Positions 23,110 to 34,840 of a DNA stretch of 64,000 nt are shown in pieces. The position numbers were made by a program, and so were the translations under genes. This stretch comes from Persicaria tinctoria (taxonomy: Eukaryota; Streptophyta; Magnoliopsida; Caryophyllales; Polygonaceae): positions 5,604,896 to 5,668,895 of the forward strand of contig JBANSL010000008.1 of the NCBI GenBank assembly GCA_037127255.1. Direction: 5' to 3'. Below the pieces are notes generated by a model. That model was not told the DNA's origin and searched no databases. It worked only from the letters and a program-made list of their open reading frames with translations. Every line of letters starts with the position of its first letter. Positions within the stretch are counted from its first letter, which is position 1.

Positions 23110-23557
23110 ATTTCATGTTTAGATTAATTATTATTTAATAGTTTTGGACGTGTATAAATAAATACCCAAATATATTCTCTAAATACCAACCGAGATGAAT
23201 TGACCTAGAATTTTACATCTCTCACCGTATATGGTATATCCGGGTTCAAATCCGAAAAATAGAGCACCTTTAAAATATATAAAAAGATTATATTTTTCCA
23301 TATATTTGTCAAGTCGGATATCCAAATTAATTCATGCATTTTTTTATTTAACATATTATATTATATGATATGATAATTAATCGCTTGATCAATGATGCAA
23401 ATGAGAAACCAATTCAACAGTTGGAAATGGTCATGACCTCATGACTGTACAATTGTACCCCTATGAATCTACTTGCACATATACATATTCAAACCAAACC
23501 CAATATGCATACGACATCGTTTTGACATTTTCATCTTAATTGCAAGGGCCAACTATC

Positions 23558-23565
23558 TATATAAG
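23558..23565 (+). promoter_or_regulatory. TATA box of extensin gene 2
   Basis: TATATAAG lies 136 bases upstream of the ATG. The proximal promoter, including the GGGCCAACTATC block, is conserved with genes 1 and 3 despite the retrotransposon further upstream. Confidence 0.75.
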
Positions 23566-23693
23566 CCCTTTCACTTCTCATCAAAAAACCCATCAACTCC
23601 TACCAGTTTAGTTTTCCAGCTTGTAGCCAAATTCATTAGGCTACAAAAACACATCCAAGACCGCCTCTTTGCTCGTCAAGAATCCTCTTCAGA

Positions 23694-24494
23694 ATGGGTT
23701 CTCTTTCGAGCTTTGTAGTCTACTGCATCGCCTTGAGCATGGTCGCCACCCTTGCAGTGGCCGGTGAGTACTCTCCTTATTCGCCCTACTCGCCTCCATC
23801 TTACTACAAATCTCCTCCAAATTACTACTATTCTCCGCCAACTTATTCATCACCCAAATATTACTCGCCGCCCTCGTACTCCTACTCACCTCCCACATAC
23901 TCACCGCCCAAATATTACTCTCCTCCGACATACACACCACCAAAATATTACTCACCACCATCATACTCCTATTCGCCTCCCTCATATTCACCACCTAAGT
24001 ATTACTCGCCACCTTCATACTACTCTCCTCCCACATATTCGCCTCCTAAGTACTACTCACCACCTTCATACTACTCTCCTCCTACATATTCGCCTCCTAA
24101 ATACTACTCGCCACCCTCATACTACTCTCCTCCCACATATTCGCCTCCTAAATACTACTCGCCACCCTCATACTACTCTCCTCCCACCTATTCACCTCCT
24201 AACTACTATTCACCACCCTCATACTACTCTCCTCCCACATATTCGCCTCCTAAGTACTACTCGCCACCCTCATACTACTCTCCTCCAACATATTCGCCTC
24301 CTAAGTACTACTCGCCACCCTCATACTACTCTCCTCCAACATATTCGCCTCCTAAGTACTACTCGCCACCCTCATACTACTCCCCTCCCACATATTCGCC
24401 TCCTAAATACTACTCATCACCTCCAAACTACTACTCTCCTCCCTCATACTCGCCTCCTAAATACTACAACTCACCTCCTTACTACAAGAAGTAA
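23694..24494 (+). CDS. Extensin-like Tyr/Pro-rich cell-wall protein 2
   Basis: The single-exon paralogue encodes 266 aa. Its signal peptide is the same as in gene 1, and so is the tail NSPPYYKK. After the signal it differs from the other two: it lacks the SPPPPTEKYSPYY block and instead has irregular units (YSYSPPTYSPPKYY, YTPPKYY, SYSYSPPSYSPP). It then has eight 17-residue units, one with Asn for Lys (SPPNYY). Extensin-type function in wall cross-linking is inferred from composition. With the copia element about 0.6 kb upstream it may have lost distal promoter elements. Confidence 0.92.
   Translation: MGSLSSFVVYCIALSMVATLAVAGEYSPYSPYSPPSYYKSPPNYYYSPPTYSSPKYYSPPSYSYSPPTYSPPKYYSPPTYTPPKYYSPPSYSYSPPSYSPPKYYSPPSYYSPPTYSPPKYYSPPSYYSPPTYSPPKYYSPPSYYSPPTYSPPKYYSPPSYYSPPTYSPPNYYSPPSYYSPPTYSPPKYYSPPSYYSPPTYSPPKYYSPPSYYSPPTYSPPKYYSPPSYYSPPTYSPPKYYSSPPNYYSPPSYSPPKYYNSPPYYKK
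24006..24413 (+). repeat. 51-bp coding tandem repeat, 8 units
   Basis: Eight in-frame 51-bp units of the same type as in genes 1 and 3 lie here; the fourth changes AAG/AAA to AAC. Confidence 0.9.
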
Positions 24495-25730
24495 TTTCTA
24501 GTGCGATACAAAACTATCATACTATTTGTTTGAATTCATTATAAAATACTAATGTTATCTCTTGTGTATTTATTGCCCATGTATCGGCAAATTATTGTAC
24601 CTATTGTAATGCTTACATATTGAGAATAATGAAATTATACTTATTTTGAATGGTGTTTTCATCCATGTTTGTATGACTAAACTCATTCCATCCTTGTTAC
24701 CTTCATTCAGCCAACTCTTTATAACTAACCACATTGGCTCCGCTGGTCGACCACTAGATAAATGCCGTAAGCAGACTAACCAAAGTGAATATGCTAACAG
24801 AACAACTAGCTAGCAAGGCAAGGCAAGACTCGCGATAATCCAAAAGAAATTGAAAATCGGATCACCAACCAACCCATTTTGGACAAGAGAAGAGGGCAAT
24901 TTTGTGAACTAAGCAGAAAAGAGAGGGGCAGAAATGATTCAGGCGAAAACACTATTTCGTAAATACCTCCATATCATCTTAGTATCTCTATCAGCTTCTG
25001 CAGCACAGTAGCTCCAGACCAACAGGTGCAAAACATCCATAAGTTCTGAGATCCAAATGATAGTATTAGGGCTCTTCAAATAGGCTAGTGCTTTCATAAA
25101 ATCAAAGAAACAAGTCCATATTTCAGAACACGCTCATCGTCATCAGTTTGTCAACCAAAGGGTGATTCAAACACTCTCAAGAAGGCATAAGCAAAGCAAA
25201 ACAATAAATGACTACATCGAGTACCGGCATTGAGTTTTTAAAGATGTTGATGCTTCCGCACCAGAAACACACTTATCCCGAAAAATTGACTTATATATGA
25301 TGATGATAAGTAACCCTACCAGGACAGCATAAAGTCCCGTTAGATGTTCATGGTTATTTGGAATATTTGATAGATTTGGTGGTTATGAAGTTGTTTGTTG
25401 TATATTTAGAAAAATAAAATAAATTTTAGTCAAAAATTATTGGGGGTTTTGATGTGAATCCCCTCATTAAACCTTGAGTGTTTTGATAACAATAGCAACA
25501 ACAAAAACAAAGTCTTATGTACATTTGCTAAGTTTTATGCAAAAAAATAGGAAACAAACTTAACAAGGGAACTCGAGATCAAAAGAGATGTCATGGATGT
25601 GATCATGATTTGATGATTCGTTGACATCGAGTTCAAATATGAAAGTTTTCATATTGATTCCTCAAATATCCTCTACTTTGCATCTATGCCCGTACTAACC
25701 TCGATAAGAAACGTCTGACATTTTTTTTTA

Positions 25731-26612
25731 GGGTAAATGGCAGTAAACCACCCTTTAAATGAGGGCATTTGCACAAAACCACCCCTTAAAAGGGAAATTC
25801 CAGAAAACCACCCTTAACATGTACTCCGTTAACCAAAGACCACCCTCCCTCCTGATGTCGTTAGGGTTTCATTAATTTTGGACAAAAAGACTAAAATACC
25901 CTAATCTTTTTCTCAAATTTTATCTTTAATGCCACCCTCTTAAAATCAAATACAGTGTGAGGTAATAATCAAACTCACCACCTACAAATCATTACAAATA
26001 AACCACACAAGATCAAATAGGGGACTATGACCAAATATTAAAATCTAGTCCACTTAAACTAATAAAAAATGGCAAATATATTGAACAATCGTTGCAAATC
26101 AGGAAGAGCATATGCTATTTTTTAAGAAATTTAGAGACGAAACAAAGGTAATTGTAGATCTGAGCCCTAACTCGGAATCTTTTTGATTCGGCACCAAGCC
26201 TGGCCGGCCAATTTGGCTTGGAACCACGCCTGACGTTGTTCGGCGTAGCCACCTTGCCCCCAAGGGCCTCCGTCCGCCGTTGCTTCCTCCAAATCGTCAC
26301 CTTCAATGCCAAGATCTCTGTCGCATTCTTCCGGATGTTCCTCCGAATCCTCGCGTGCATTAACTCTCTTGGTCCTTCTTCTCCTTCCCTGTATTTTAAT
26401 GGCACAACCTAATTTGAAAGGGTTTGATTTACTTTTTTCAAGGAAGAGAAAGGATTTGCCGTGACTTTTTTAACGGAGTCTGATAAAGTAACGGAGAGGG
26501 TGGTCTCTGATAAACATAGTACATGTTAAGGGTGGTTTTCTGGAATTTCCCTTTTAAGGGGTGGTTTTGTGCAAATGCCCTTATTTAAAGGGTGGTTTTC
26601 TGCAATTTACCC
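25731..26612. mobile_element. Mutator-like non-autonomous element 1
   Basis: The element is 882 bp with terminal inverted repeats of about 100 bases, starting GGGTAAATGGCAGTAAACCA and mirrored by TGGTTTTCTGCAATTTACCC. The 9-bp duplication TTTTTTTTA (25722-25730 and 26613-26621) indicates the Mutator superfamily. The interior has a 96-codon open frame on the minus strand (26115-26405) in more GC-rich sequence. It may be captured host DNA, but I do not recognise it. Confidence 0.8.
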
Positions 26613-26840
26613 TTTTTTTTATCAAGCAGGGATGAAAGTCGGCCATAGAGCTACTCGTTTGCTTAGTAGCTTGTAGAGTTCATCTTAACTCTCTTAGTTT
26701 TTTTCGTTTTTTTCTTCATTATTGATGTTATTTTCCGTTTGTTTTATATTTGTATTCATATAATGATTTGCTTGTTGTCAATCTTTTCGCTCTTTTGATC
26801 CACAAGACTAGTTCAATACATCAAATTTATTTTATTTTTT

Positions 26841-27925
26841 TTGCCAAAATGGATAAAATCACCCTTTATTCACCCTTGTTTTCAATTAACCACCTCTTAT
26901 TCAAAAAATTTCATTTAACCACCCATTATAACAAACTGTTTGCAAGTAACCAGCCATCATCTCATTTTCCCTTAAACTTCCACAATTTAACTTGAAAGTG
27001 AAAGACTAAAATGCCCCTAAATGTGTTTTTAGTACACTACTATTATTTAGTTTATTTACCTATGTTTATAGTCTTGTGAAATAAATCAAAGGTAGGTATA
27101 AACACATTCAAGATGAAGCACGAACAACCTCAACCTAGATCCCTATCAAGTAGACTTATCAATTGGGTCATTCGGGTCGGGTCATTTCGGGTAAAACGGG
27201 TCCCAAGTAGATCCAGGTTGATTTGAACTCGGGTTTGGCCAGGTTTCGGGTCGATTTTGGGTTTGTCAAATTCTATTTTTTTTAAATTAAAAAAAAACAC
27301 AATTTGGAAATTTTGCGATAGATCAAGTGATTGTAATTATAAAATATAATAAATTGGAATCTTTATAAAAACAAATTAATCATATGTAATTATAAATCAA
27401 TCGGGTTCATCGGGTCAATTGGGTCAATCGGGTCACCGGTCTAAACCCAGATGACCCGGAAAATTACCGGTTTTTCGGGTTGGGGTCGGAAAAAATTTAT
27501 GGGTCAAAATTTTCGGCTCTTGACCCAAAATTTTTGGGGCAATCGGATCGAGTCGACTGGGTCGGATCCTGTTTTGACAGGTCTACTATCAAGCAATGCC
27601 AGAGGAGGGTGCAAACAAAGCGTCGATGACCGAAAGAGGTATGACTACATCTGACTTACTAGTAGAGGTGGGCACAACTTGCATACTTTAATGGTAATTT
27701 TGTACAGATAATAATAAATAAAAACTATAAAACCAAATTTGGAGGCGTTTTCATCTTTTACTTTCAAGTTGAATTTGATAGAAGTTTAATTTAAAGAAAA
27801 ATGTGAGGATGGATGGTTATTTGCAAACTGTTTTTTATAAGGCGTGGTTAAGTGAATTTTTTTTTAATAAGGGGTGGTTAATTGAAAACAAGAGTGAATA
27901 AATGGTAGTTTTATGCATTTTGACC
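26841..27925. mobile_element. Mutator-like non-autonomous element 2
   Basis: The left arm carries AAAATCACCCTTTATTCACC and TTGTTTTCAATTAACCACCT. These are mirrored on the right by GGGGTGGTTAATTGAAAACA and GTGAATAAATGGTAGTTTTA. Likely 9-bp duplication TTATTTTTT (26832-26840 and 27926-27934); the poly-T context makes the exact edge uncertain. It belongs to the same family as 60882-62824 and is inserted in unit C where units A and B read ATTTATTTATTTTTCATGG or a close variant. No coding region seen. Confidence 0.75.
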
Positions 27926-28593
27926 TTATTTTTTCATGGAAAAAAAGTGCTGAGCTTGCTTTCAAACGTTGAACAATCAATGGAGGCAGTTGAAATCTAC
28001 ACAAAAACTAGTTGGATTTAAAAAAAAAGTCGTAGGCTGCTTTCATAAGATGAACAGTAATGAGGATCTTGAGATCTCAGATATATTGATCATTTAAAGA
28101 ATGGATGTTTAAGCGATTCAAACACGAGTTAATTGATTTCATGTTTAGATTAAATGATTAATTATTATTAAATAATTTTAGATGTGTATATAAATACCCA
28201 AATATATTCTCTAAATTGACCTAGAATTTTACCCAAAAAAAAAAAAGAATTTTACATCTCTCACGGTATATCCGAGTGCAAATCCGAAAAATAGAGCACC
28301 TTTAAAATATATAAGAAGGCATTATTTTTCCATATATTTGTCAAGTCGGATATCCAAATTAATTCATGCATTTTTTTATTTAACATATTATATTATATGA
28401 TATGATAAATCGCTTGATCAATGATGCAAATGAGAAACCAATTCAACAGTTGGAAATGGTCATGTGCCCATGAGTCATGGTAGTACAATTGTACCCCTAT
28501 GAATCTACTTGCACATATACATATTCAAACCAAACCCAATATGCATACGACATCGTTTTGACATTTTCTTCTTAATTGCAAGGGCCAACTATC

Positions 28594-28601
28594 TATATAA
28601 G
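28594..28601 (+). promoter_or_regulatory. TATA box of extensin gene 3
   Basis: TATATAAG lies 128 bases before the ATG, in the same conserved block as in genes 1 and 2. Confidence 0.75.
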
Positions 28602-28728
28602 CCCTTTCATTTCTCATCAAAAAACCCATCGACTCCTACCAGTTTAGTTTTCCAGCTTGTAGCCAAATTCATTGGGCTACAAAAACACATCCAACACCGC
28701 CTCTTGCTCGTCAATAATCCTCTTCAGA

Positions 28729-29646
28729 ATGGGTTCGCTTTCGAGCTTCGTAGTCTACTGCATCGCCTTGAGCATGGTCGCCACCCTTGCAGTGGCCGGT
28801 GAGTACTCCCCTTATTCGCCCTACTCGCCTCCATCTTACTACAAGCCTCCAAATTACTACTATTCACCACCGCCACCAACCGAAAAGTACTCGCCCTATT
28901 ACTCGCCACCTTCATACTACTCTCCTCCCACATATTCACCTCCTAAGTACTACTCACCACCATCATACTATTCTCCTCCCACGTATTCGCCCCCTAAATA
29001 CTACTCGCCACCCTCATACTACTCTCCTCCCACATATTCACCCCCTAAGTACTACTCACCACCCTCGTACTACTCTCCTCCCACATATTCGCCTCCTAAA
29101 TACTACTCGCCACCCTCTTACTACTCTCCTCCCACCTATTCGCCTCCTAAGTACTATTCGCCACCCTCATACTACTCTCCTCCCACATATTCTCCTCCTA
29201 AGTACTACTCGCCACCCTCATACTACTCCCCTCCCACGTATTCGCCTCCTAAGTACTACTCGCCACCCTCATACTACTCTCCTCCAACATATTCGCCTCC
29301 TAAGTACTACTCGCCACCTTCATATTACTCTCCTCCCACATATTCGCCTCCTAAGTACTACACGCCACCTTCGTATTACTCTCCTCCCACATATTCGCCT
29401 CCTAAGTACTATTCGCCACCTTCATACTACTCCCCTCCCACGTATTCACCTCCTAAATACTACTCGCCACCCTCATACTACTCTCCTCCCACGTATTCGC
29501 CTCCTAAGTACTACTCGCCACCAACATACTACTCCCCTCCAACATATTCACCTCCTAAGTACTACTCATCACCTCCAAACTACTACTCTCCTCCCTCATA
29601 CTCCCCTCCTAAATACTACAACTCACCTCCTTACTACAAGAAGTAA
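28729..29646 (+). CDS. Extensin-like Tyr/Pro-rich cell-wall protein 3
   Basis: The single-exon gene encodes 305 aa and is almost colinear with gene 1: same signal peptide, same SPPPPTEKYSPYY block, same tail NSPPYYKK. It has 13 units of 17 residues at 28903-29565; one unit begins with TPPSYY and the last with SPPTYY. Extensin-type wall role is inferred from the Ser-Pro-Pro and Tyr pattern. It has the same TATA context and 3' region as gene 1. A poly(A)-like AATAAT occurs near 29777. Confidence 0.92.
   Translation: MGSLSSFVVYCIALSMVATLAVAGEYSPYSPYSPPSYYKPPNYYYSPPPPTEKYSPYYSPPSYYSPPTYSPPKYYSPPSYYSPPTYSPPKYYSPPSYYSPPTYSPPKYYSPPSYYSPPTYSPPKYYSPPSYYSPPTYSPPKYYSPPSYYSPPTYSPPKYYSPPSYYSPPTYSPPKYYSPPSYYSPPTYSPPKYYSPPSYYSPPTYSPPKYYTPPSYYSPPTYSPPKYYSPPSYYSPPTYSPPKYYSPPSYYSPPTYSPPKYYSPPTYYSPPTYSPPKYYSSPPNYYSPPSYSPPKYYNSPPYYKK
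28903..29565 (+). repeat. 51-bp coding tandem repeat, 13 units
   Basis: Thirteen 51-bp in-frame units make this the longest of the three arrays (12, 8 and 13). Confidence 0.9.
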
Positions 29647-30569
29647 TTTCTAGTGCGTTACAAAACTATCATACTATTTGTTTGAATTCATTATAAAATA
29701 CTGATGTTACCTCTTGTGTATTTGTTGCCCATGTATCAGCAAATTATTGTACCTATTGTAATACTTACATATTGAGAATAATTATACTTATTATGAATGG
29801 TGTTTTCATCCATGTTTGTATGACTAAACTCATTCCATCCTTGTTACCTTCACTCAGCCAACTCTTTATAACTAACCACATTGGCTCCACTGGTCGGCCA
29901 CTAGATAAATGCCGTAAGCAGGCTAACCAAAGTGTATGCTAACGGAACAACTAGCAAGGCATGACTCGCGATAATCCAAAAGAAATTAAAAATCGGATCA
30001 CCAACCAACCCATTTTGGACAAGAGAGGAGGCAATTTTGTGAACTAAGCAGAAAAGAGAGGGTAAAAAATAAAAATCATTCAGGTGAAAACACTATTTCG
30101 TAAATACCTCCATATCATCTTAGTATCGCTATCAGCTTCTGCAGCACAGTAGCTCCAGACCAACAGGTGCAAAACATCCATAAGTTCTGAGATCCAAATG
30201 ATGGGGCTCTTCAAGGGAATAGGCTAGTGCTTTCATAAAATTAAAGAAACAAGTTCAGATTTCAGAACACGCTCATCATCATCAGTAAGTCAACCAAGGG
30301 GTGATCCAAACACTCTCAAGAAGGCATAAGCAAAGCAAAACAATAAATGGCTACAGCGAGTACAGGCATTGAGTTTTTAAAGACGTTCATGCTTCCGAAC
30401 CAAAAACACACTTATCCCGAAAAATTGACTTATATATGATGATGACAAGTAACCCTACCAGGACGGCAATAAAGTCCGGAAACAGGCTCTGATATAGCAT
30501 CATAAACTCATAGTTGTCAATCTAGACGCTTGGGTGTATTTTATTTACTATTTAAACGAGCATTACAGT

Positions 30570-33500
30570 CTAGTAAGGGCCATAACGCATGGGCATCCTG
30601 AATCTTGGAACTTTCCTGCAATGCAAGTAGAAAGGACAAACATTACTACATTCTTTACAGAAATTGTTAGGGAGATGAGAGGCATATTAAAGTAGCATAC
30701 CCATATCCATAGGGAGGGTAAAAATAAGGTTGTGGATAAACCCCTCTGAATTGACCACCCATGTAGGGATTGGGGCGTCGTGGATTGAACTTTTTCAGCC
30801 CTGGGACATTGGTTCTTTTGGCCGATACCTTGGACAGTATCAATAAGGTTTACATAAATTACAACAGTTTTCTTGAACAGATGAAGGAAGAGCATGACAT
30901 GTAGGTGAAAACGAGTGACAAAAGGCAAAGATTTCAATGAACTATGCACCAACCTTCAACTGGCGTCCATGCAGTTCAGATTCGTTAAGCCGCAGAGCCT
31001 CCTGTGCAGCCTCAGGCTCGAGAAATTCTACATAAGCATAACCCTTTGGTTGCCCATACTTATTGGTCCGAATAGTGACCCTGTTTACTGTTCCACATGA
31101 CTGAAAATGTTGCTGCACCTCTTCAGGTGTACATGCATAATCCACCTGCAAAATAAATAAACTACTAAACATAATAACACCCTGTAAATAGTAACTCCAG
31201 CCAAACAGGCTTTGCTATAAATTTTGATGAAGCAATTTCTGCAGCTTGCAAGAGACAAACCAACCACATTAATTATAAGGATACTGGATTATACAAAACA
31301 TAAGCTTGTTATACTTCTCTCAAAAAGCAAGGCACTAATCATATTGTTCAGATTGACAAACACAAATGGAAAATAAAAAGAAAGAAACCTATGGGGATAG
31401 TTTGATAAGTTAGAAAAAGGGATGGAAGATGAAAATGTAAGATAGTTAATATGGAGTATTTCATAGTTTACATACAGAAAATTAATGAACAATATTGGTA
31501 ATCTTTTTTGGAAAAAAGCCTAACAATGGTAATGATAGTCCCCTTTTCATTCCAATCTGAACAGGGGGAATGAATCTTAAGGAAATGAGGATGTAATAAA
31601 GGATGAATATATGGATCATGCACCACTTAGGTGATGTGATGATTTTATAGATTGTACTGCTATTAAAAAAAAAATTGTTTGTTCCCTTTCACTTCCATCA
31701 TACCAAACAAGGAAATCTTAAAACTTGCAGCACTCTGACTAGAAAATTTTTAAAATTACCCTCTCCTTTTATAAGTTAACTCTGTCTGTAATATGCTAAT
31801 ATAATGTAGGGTGTACTTCAAAATGAACAAATTGTCAATGGAATATAAAAATCTGTTCAAACAAATCACCCTATCATTAGAAAATTTTGAAAAATACCCT
31901 CTCCTTTTTATATGTTAACTCTGTCTGTTATATGCTAATATAATGATGGGTTCATTTCAAAATGAACAAATCATCAATGGGATATAAAAATTTATTCAAT
32001 CAAACCACACTATTAAAACAAGTTGTAGCTAACTTCTACAAGTAGCAAAATTTGAATGAAACCGAGATCAGTTGAAGATACAAATAGAGAAACAGCAAGG
32101 TTGACCCACAAATATTGAAAAGAAGGGTGTTGCATAAATTTTTATTTCTTCAGGGATGTTGCATGAATTTTGCAAATAATATTTAGCCCTCATTACACCA
32201 TCTATTTTCCAAAAAATTACTTCAATGTTGAAGTCTTGAACAAACTAGTTATAGAGAGCTGAAGATTTAATTCACATCAGAAGATACAAAACTCTTTTAA
32301 CTTCTCTTTCCGTTAAATACCTACTAGCTTGTATTCAAGCAGTACAAAGTTCAAATCTTAAGTAACAAGAACAAAAGGTAAAGGCAATGACACAGAACAA
32401 AAAAAGAGCTTGAAGAAAACAGCAGAGAACTTACATTGCCAACAAACACAGAACGAGCATCTACTTCCTCCTTGTTTGCTTGTTCCACAGCTACAGTGGT
32501 AGGATCTGGCTTGCGAAATCAAACCAGTAACAAAATAGCAGTGCTAAGTTATAATCATGCCGTTCAAGGATTTATGAAGACAAAAAGGATATGTTATGCA
32601 TAGTACACTGCCTATCAAGAAGAATCGCCTTTCAATAAAATCATCTGAGAAGCCGTAAACAAAGTTAAATTGTCAACTATAAAAGATTGTTCATTAGGTG
32701 CTTCTCTTGAATCTCTTCTCTTCACTTCCTCTCCCTCTATGCAAATGTACAACGAGGGGCACAGGATAAAGAACAACACACTCCATCTAAATTTACAAAA
32801 GAGCTTCCTGACTGCACTTGCTAATAAGAACTATGTAGGGAACCTTCACCCATCTTATTGCTTGTTTCAAAAACCACCAGCTTAGTCGAATGCTTCCTAA
32901 ATTAGCACAAGCACTTGATTGACTGTAAATGCCTTAAACAACCATTCAATGACTGCTAAGCAAAGGGATTTGCACATTTGCAATTTTGCAACGCATCACA
33001 AGCTAAAAGACATTCCTACGAAGTAAAAACTCCAATCAAATAGCCAATGCCACTCCATGCCCTTTACAGTATAGTAGCCAAATAAAATCTTCAAATCAGT
33101 ACACCAATACAAAAATCAGTGCCTAACCAACCCATCGACAAATTGGAATGGGGATAAACAATGTGTCTACAAAAAAACCTCCTTTCACCATTTGCTAATC
33201 AAATCTCTGCAGAATTCCTTCATCTATTTACCCAACAAATGTCAATCGGTCTCCCAAATTAGCACATGCATTTGATTAGTGTCATTATATATGCCTTCAA
33301 AAATCCATTCAACCAAACAGCAATGGCACGCCCATAATAGTAACCAAAGATAAGAACTTGAAAACACTACGCTCATACAAAGATCAGCGAGTAACCACCC
33401 CGCCGAGAAATCGGAATGGGGAAAGGCAATTAGCCTACATTTCTCCCTAATCATTAAAAGCATCAAGACAGAGAGAAAGAAAGAACCTTGAACGGAGCCC

Positions 33501-33762
33501 ATTTCTTTCTCGACCTTGGCCTGCATCTCGCGAAGTGCTGCGGCCTCGTCCTCCATCTCTTTCAACCGCTTCTTCATATCCTCCATTTCCTGAACCAAAT
33601 CCCCCAAAAAATTCCACCATTTCCGGTCAATAACCAACAGCTAGGGTTCCCGCGAAAAGATGAATAATAAGAAAACGCGAAAGAGAGAAGGGGAATAACC
33701 GCAGATGTCTGATTGTCGTTGAAGTCTGCAGCGGCGGCCATATCTATATCCTCTTGCTCCAT
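30570..33762 (-). CDS. PABN: Nuclear poly(A)-binding protein (PABN type)
   Basis: Six coding exons: 33700-33762, 33487-33589, 32435-32505, 30954-31145, 30701-30828 and 30570-30615, all with GT-AG introns and matching phases, giving 200 aa. Residues 22-55 form the coiled coil typical of PABPN1 ([19 protein letters not shown]). The single RRM runs from about residue 74 with RNP2 (SVFVGNVDY) and RNP1 (KGYAYVEF, 113-120), then [13 protein letters not shown]. The tail is Arg/Pro/Tyr-rich ([13 protein letters not shown] ... MRYGPY). The protein binds poly(A) in the nucleus and controls tail length. The acidic amino terminus is shorter than in Arabidopsis homologues. The gene is convergent with extensin gene 3. 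Confidence 0.93.
31741..32010. repeat. 138-bp tandem duplication in PABN intron
   Basis: Two diverged copies start at about 31741 and 31879. Each begins AGAAAATTTT and contains TACCCTCTCCTTTT, GTTAACTCTGTCTG and AAAATGAACAAAT. The repeat lies inside the intron between the third and fourth coding exons. Confidence 0.75.
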
Positions 33763-33948
33763 CTTCTCTCTTCTCAGTCTTCACTCGTTGGTGAATTGCA
33801 GGTAGAGAAGAGAATACAGAAGGGTGGGACTGACACAGACAAGATTATACGCTTTTCAGACGGCGATTCTATATGTGAGAGGCTAATATTGGAATTTCAA
33901 TATCCCTCCGTTTCAAAATAAATAATCAACTCGTACGCTTTATAATTT

Positions 33949-34830
33949 CCGAACCTAATTAAAATGGGTGTTAAAAATATATCCTAACCTTTCAAATGTA
34001 AAATAAACATCCCAACCTTTATAAGTGATGGTAATATAATATCCTAATGATTTTTCTCCAATAAGATTCTTATTTTTTGTATTGTATTACTCATGTATTT
34101 TCAATTCAAATAAAACATATAAAATTAAATTAGATGAGTTTAAAAGTTTATTTAATAAACTTTTGTAGTTTTAGATTTAATTTGTACTTAACTTTTTATA
34201 TCTTTTTTAAATCAATAATATCTATAACAAGCCAAATAAAAAATGTAAAGAAAAATAACATATTTTCAATTAGTAAATGATTAGCTAGTGATTTAACTTA
34301 TCAAAACTGAAGAATATTTTGTCAATTATAAACTTTATGTTTTACGAAATTGAAATAAAAATTTAATTATTTAGATTATTCAATGGTGTTCATTTATTTA
34401 TAAGATGTAAATTATTATTATTAAAAAATATATAAAAGAATGTAAATTTTTATTTATTTTTTCTTAAATCCAAAATAAATAAATAAAAAAACAAACTTAA
34501 AAACCAATCTAATTTAATCTAATAAACTTGAATAATATTTTACACAATCAAGATATTAAAAATTATATTTTAAATATTTACTTGTTTTATTATATTTGTT
34601 TTGATTAAATTTATTTATAATATAAATACATATTAAATTGAATAATTTGAATTAAATACGTATTAAATTGAATGTTTAGGGGAGAAACTAATCATTTTTG
34701 TGGGGGAGAAAATTTTGGGATATTATATTACCATCACTTATAAAGGTCGGAATATTTATCTTACATTTGAAAGGTGGAGATATATTTTTAACACCCTCTT
34801 AAAGGTTGGGTTATCTTAATTAGTTTCGCC
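33949..34830. mobile_element. Inverted-repeat transposon remnant
   Basis: A left arm with GTTAAAAATATATCCTAACC and CTTTATAAGTGATGGTAATA is mirrored on the right (about 34725-34795). Outside the arms, TTTATAATTT occurs on both sides (33939-33948 and 34831-34840) as a likely 9-10 bp target duplication. This fits a Mutator-like or hAT-like non-autonomous element. The right arm has about 20 extra bases. The interior is AT-rich and non-coding. Confidence 0.65.
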
Positions 34831-34840
34831 TTTATAATTT

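Larger units (their letters stand above)
14196..25346 (+). repeat. Tandem unit B (extensin segment copy 2)
   Basis: This is the second homologous unit. Without the copia element and one target copy it would be about 2.8 kb, like unit A. It continues past the point where unit A stops, through ACACACTTATCCCGAAAAAT, to AAAGTCC at about 25346. That is the same end as in unit C near 30476. Confidence 0.8.
25540..30476 (+). repeat. Tandem unit C (extensin segment copy 3)
   Basis: The third unit is interrupted by two Mutator-like elements (25731-26612 and 26841-27925). Without them it is about 2.96 kb. Its right end runs without break into the region just downstream of PABN. Units A and B therefore carry duplicated pieces of PABN 3' flank, and unit C probably marks the original arrangement. 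Confidence 0.8.
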
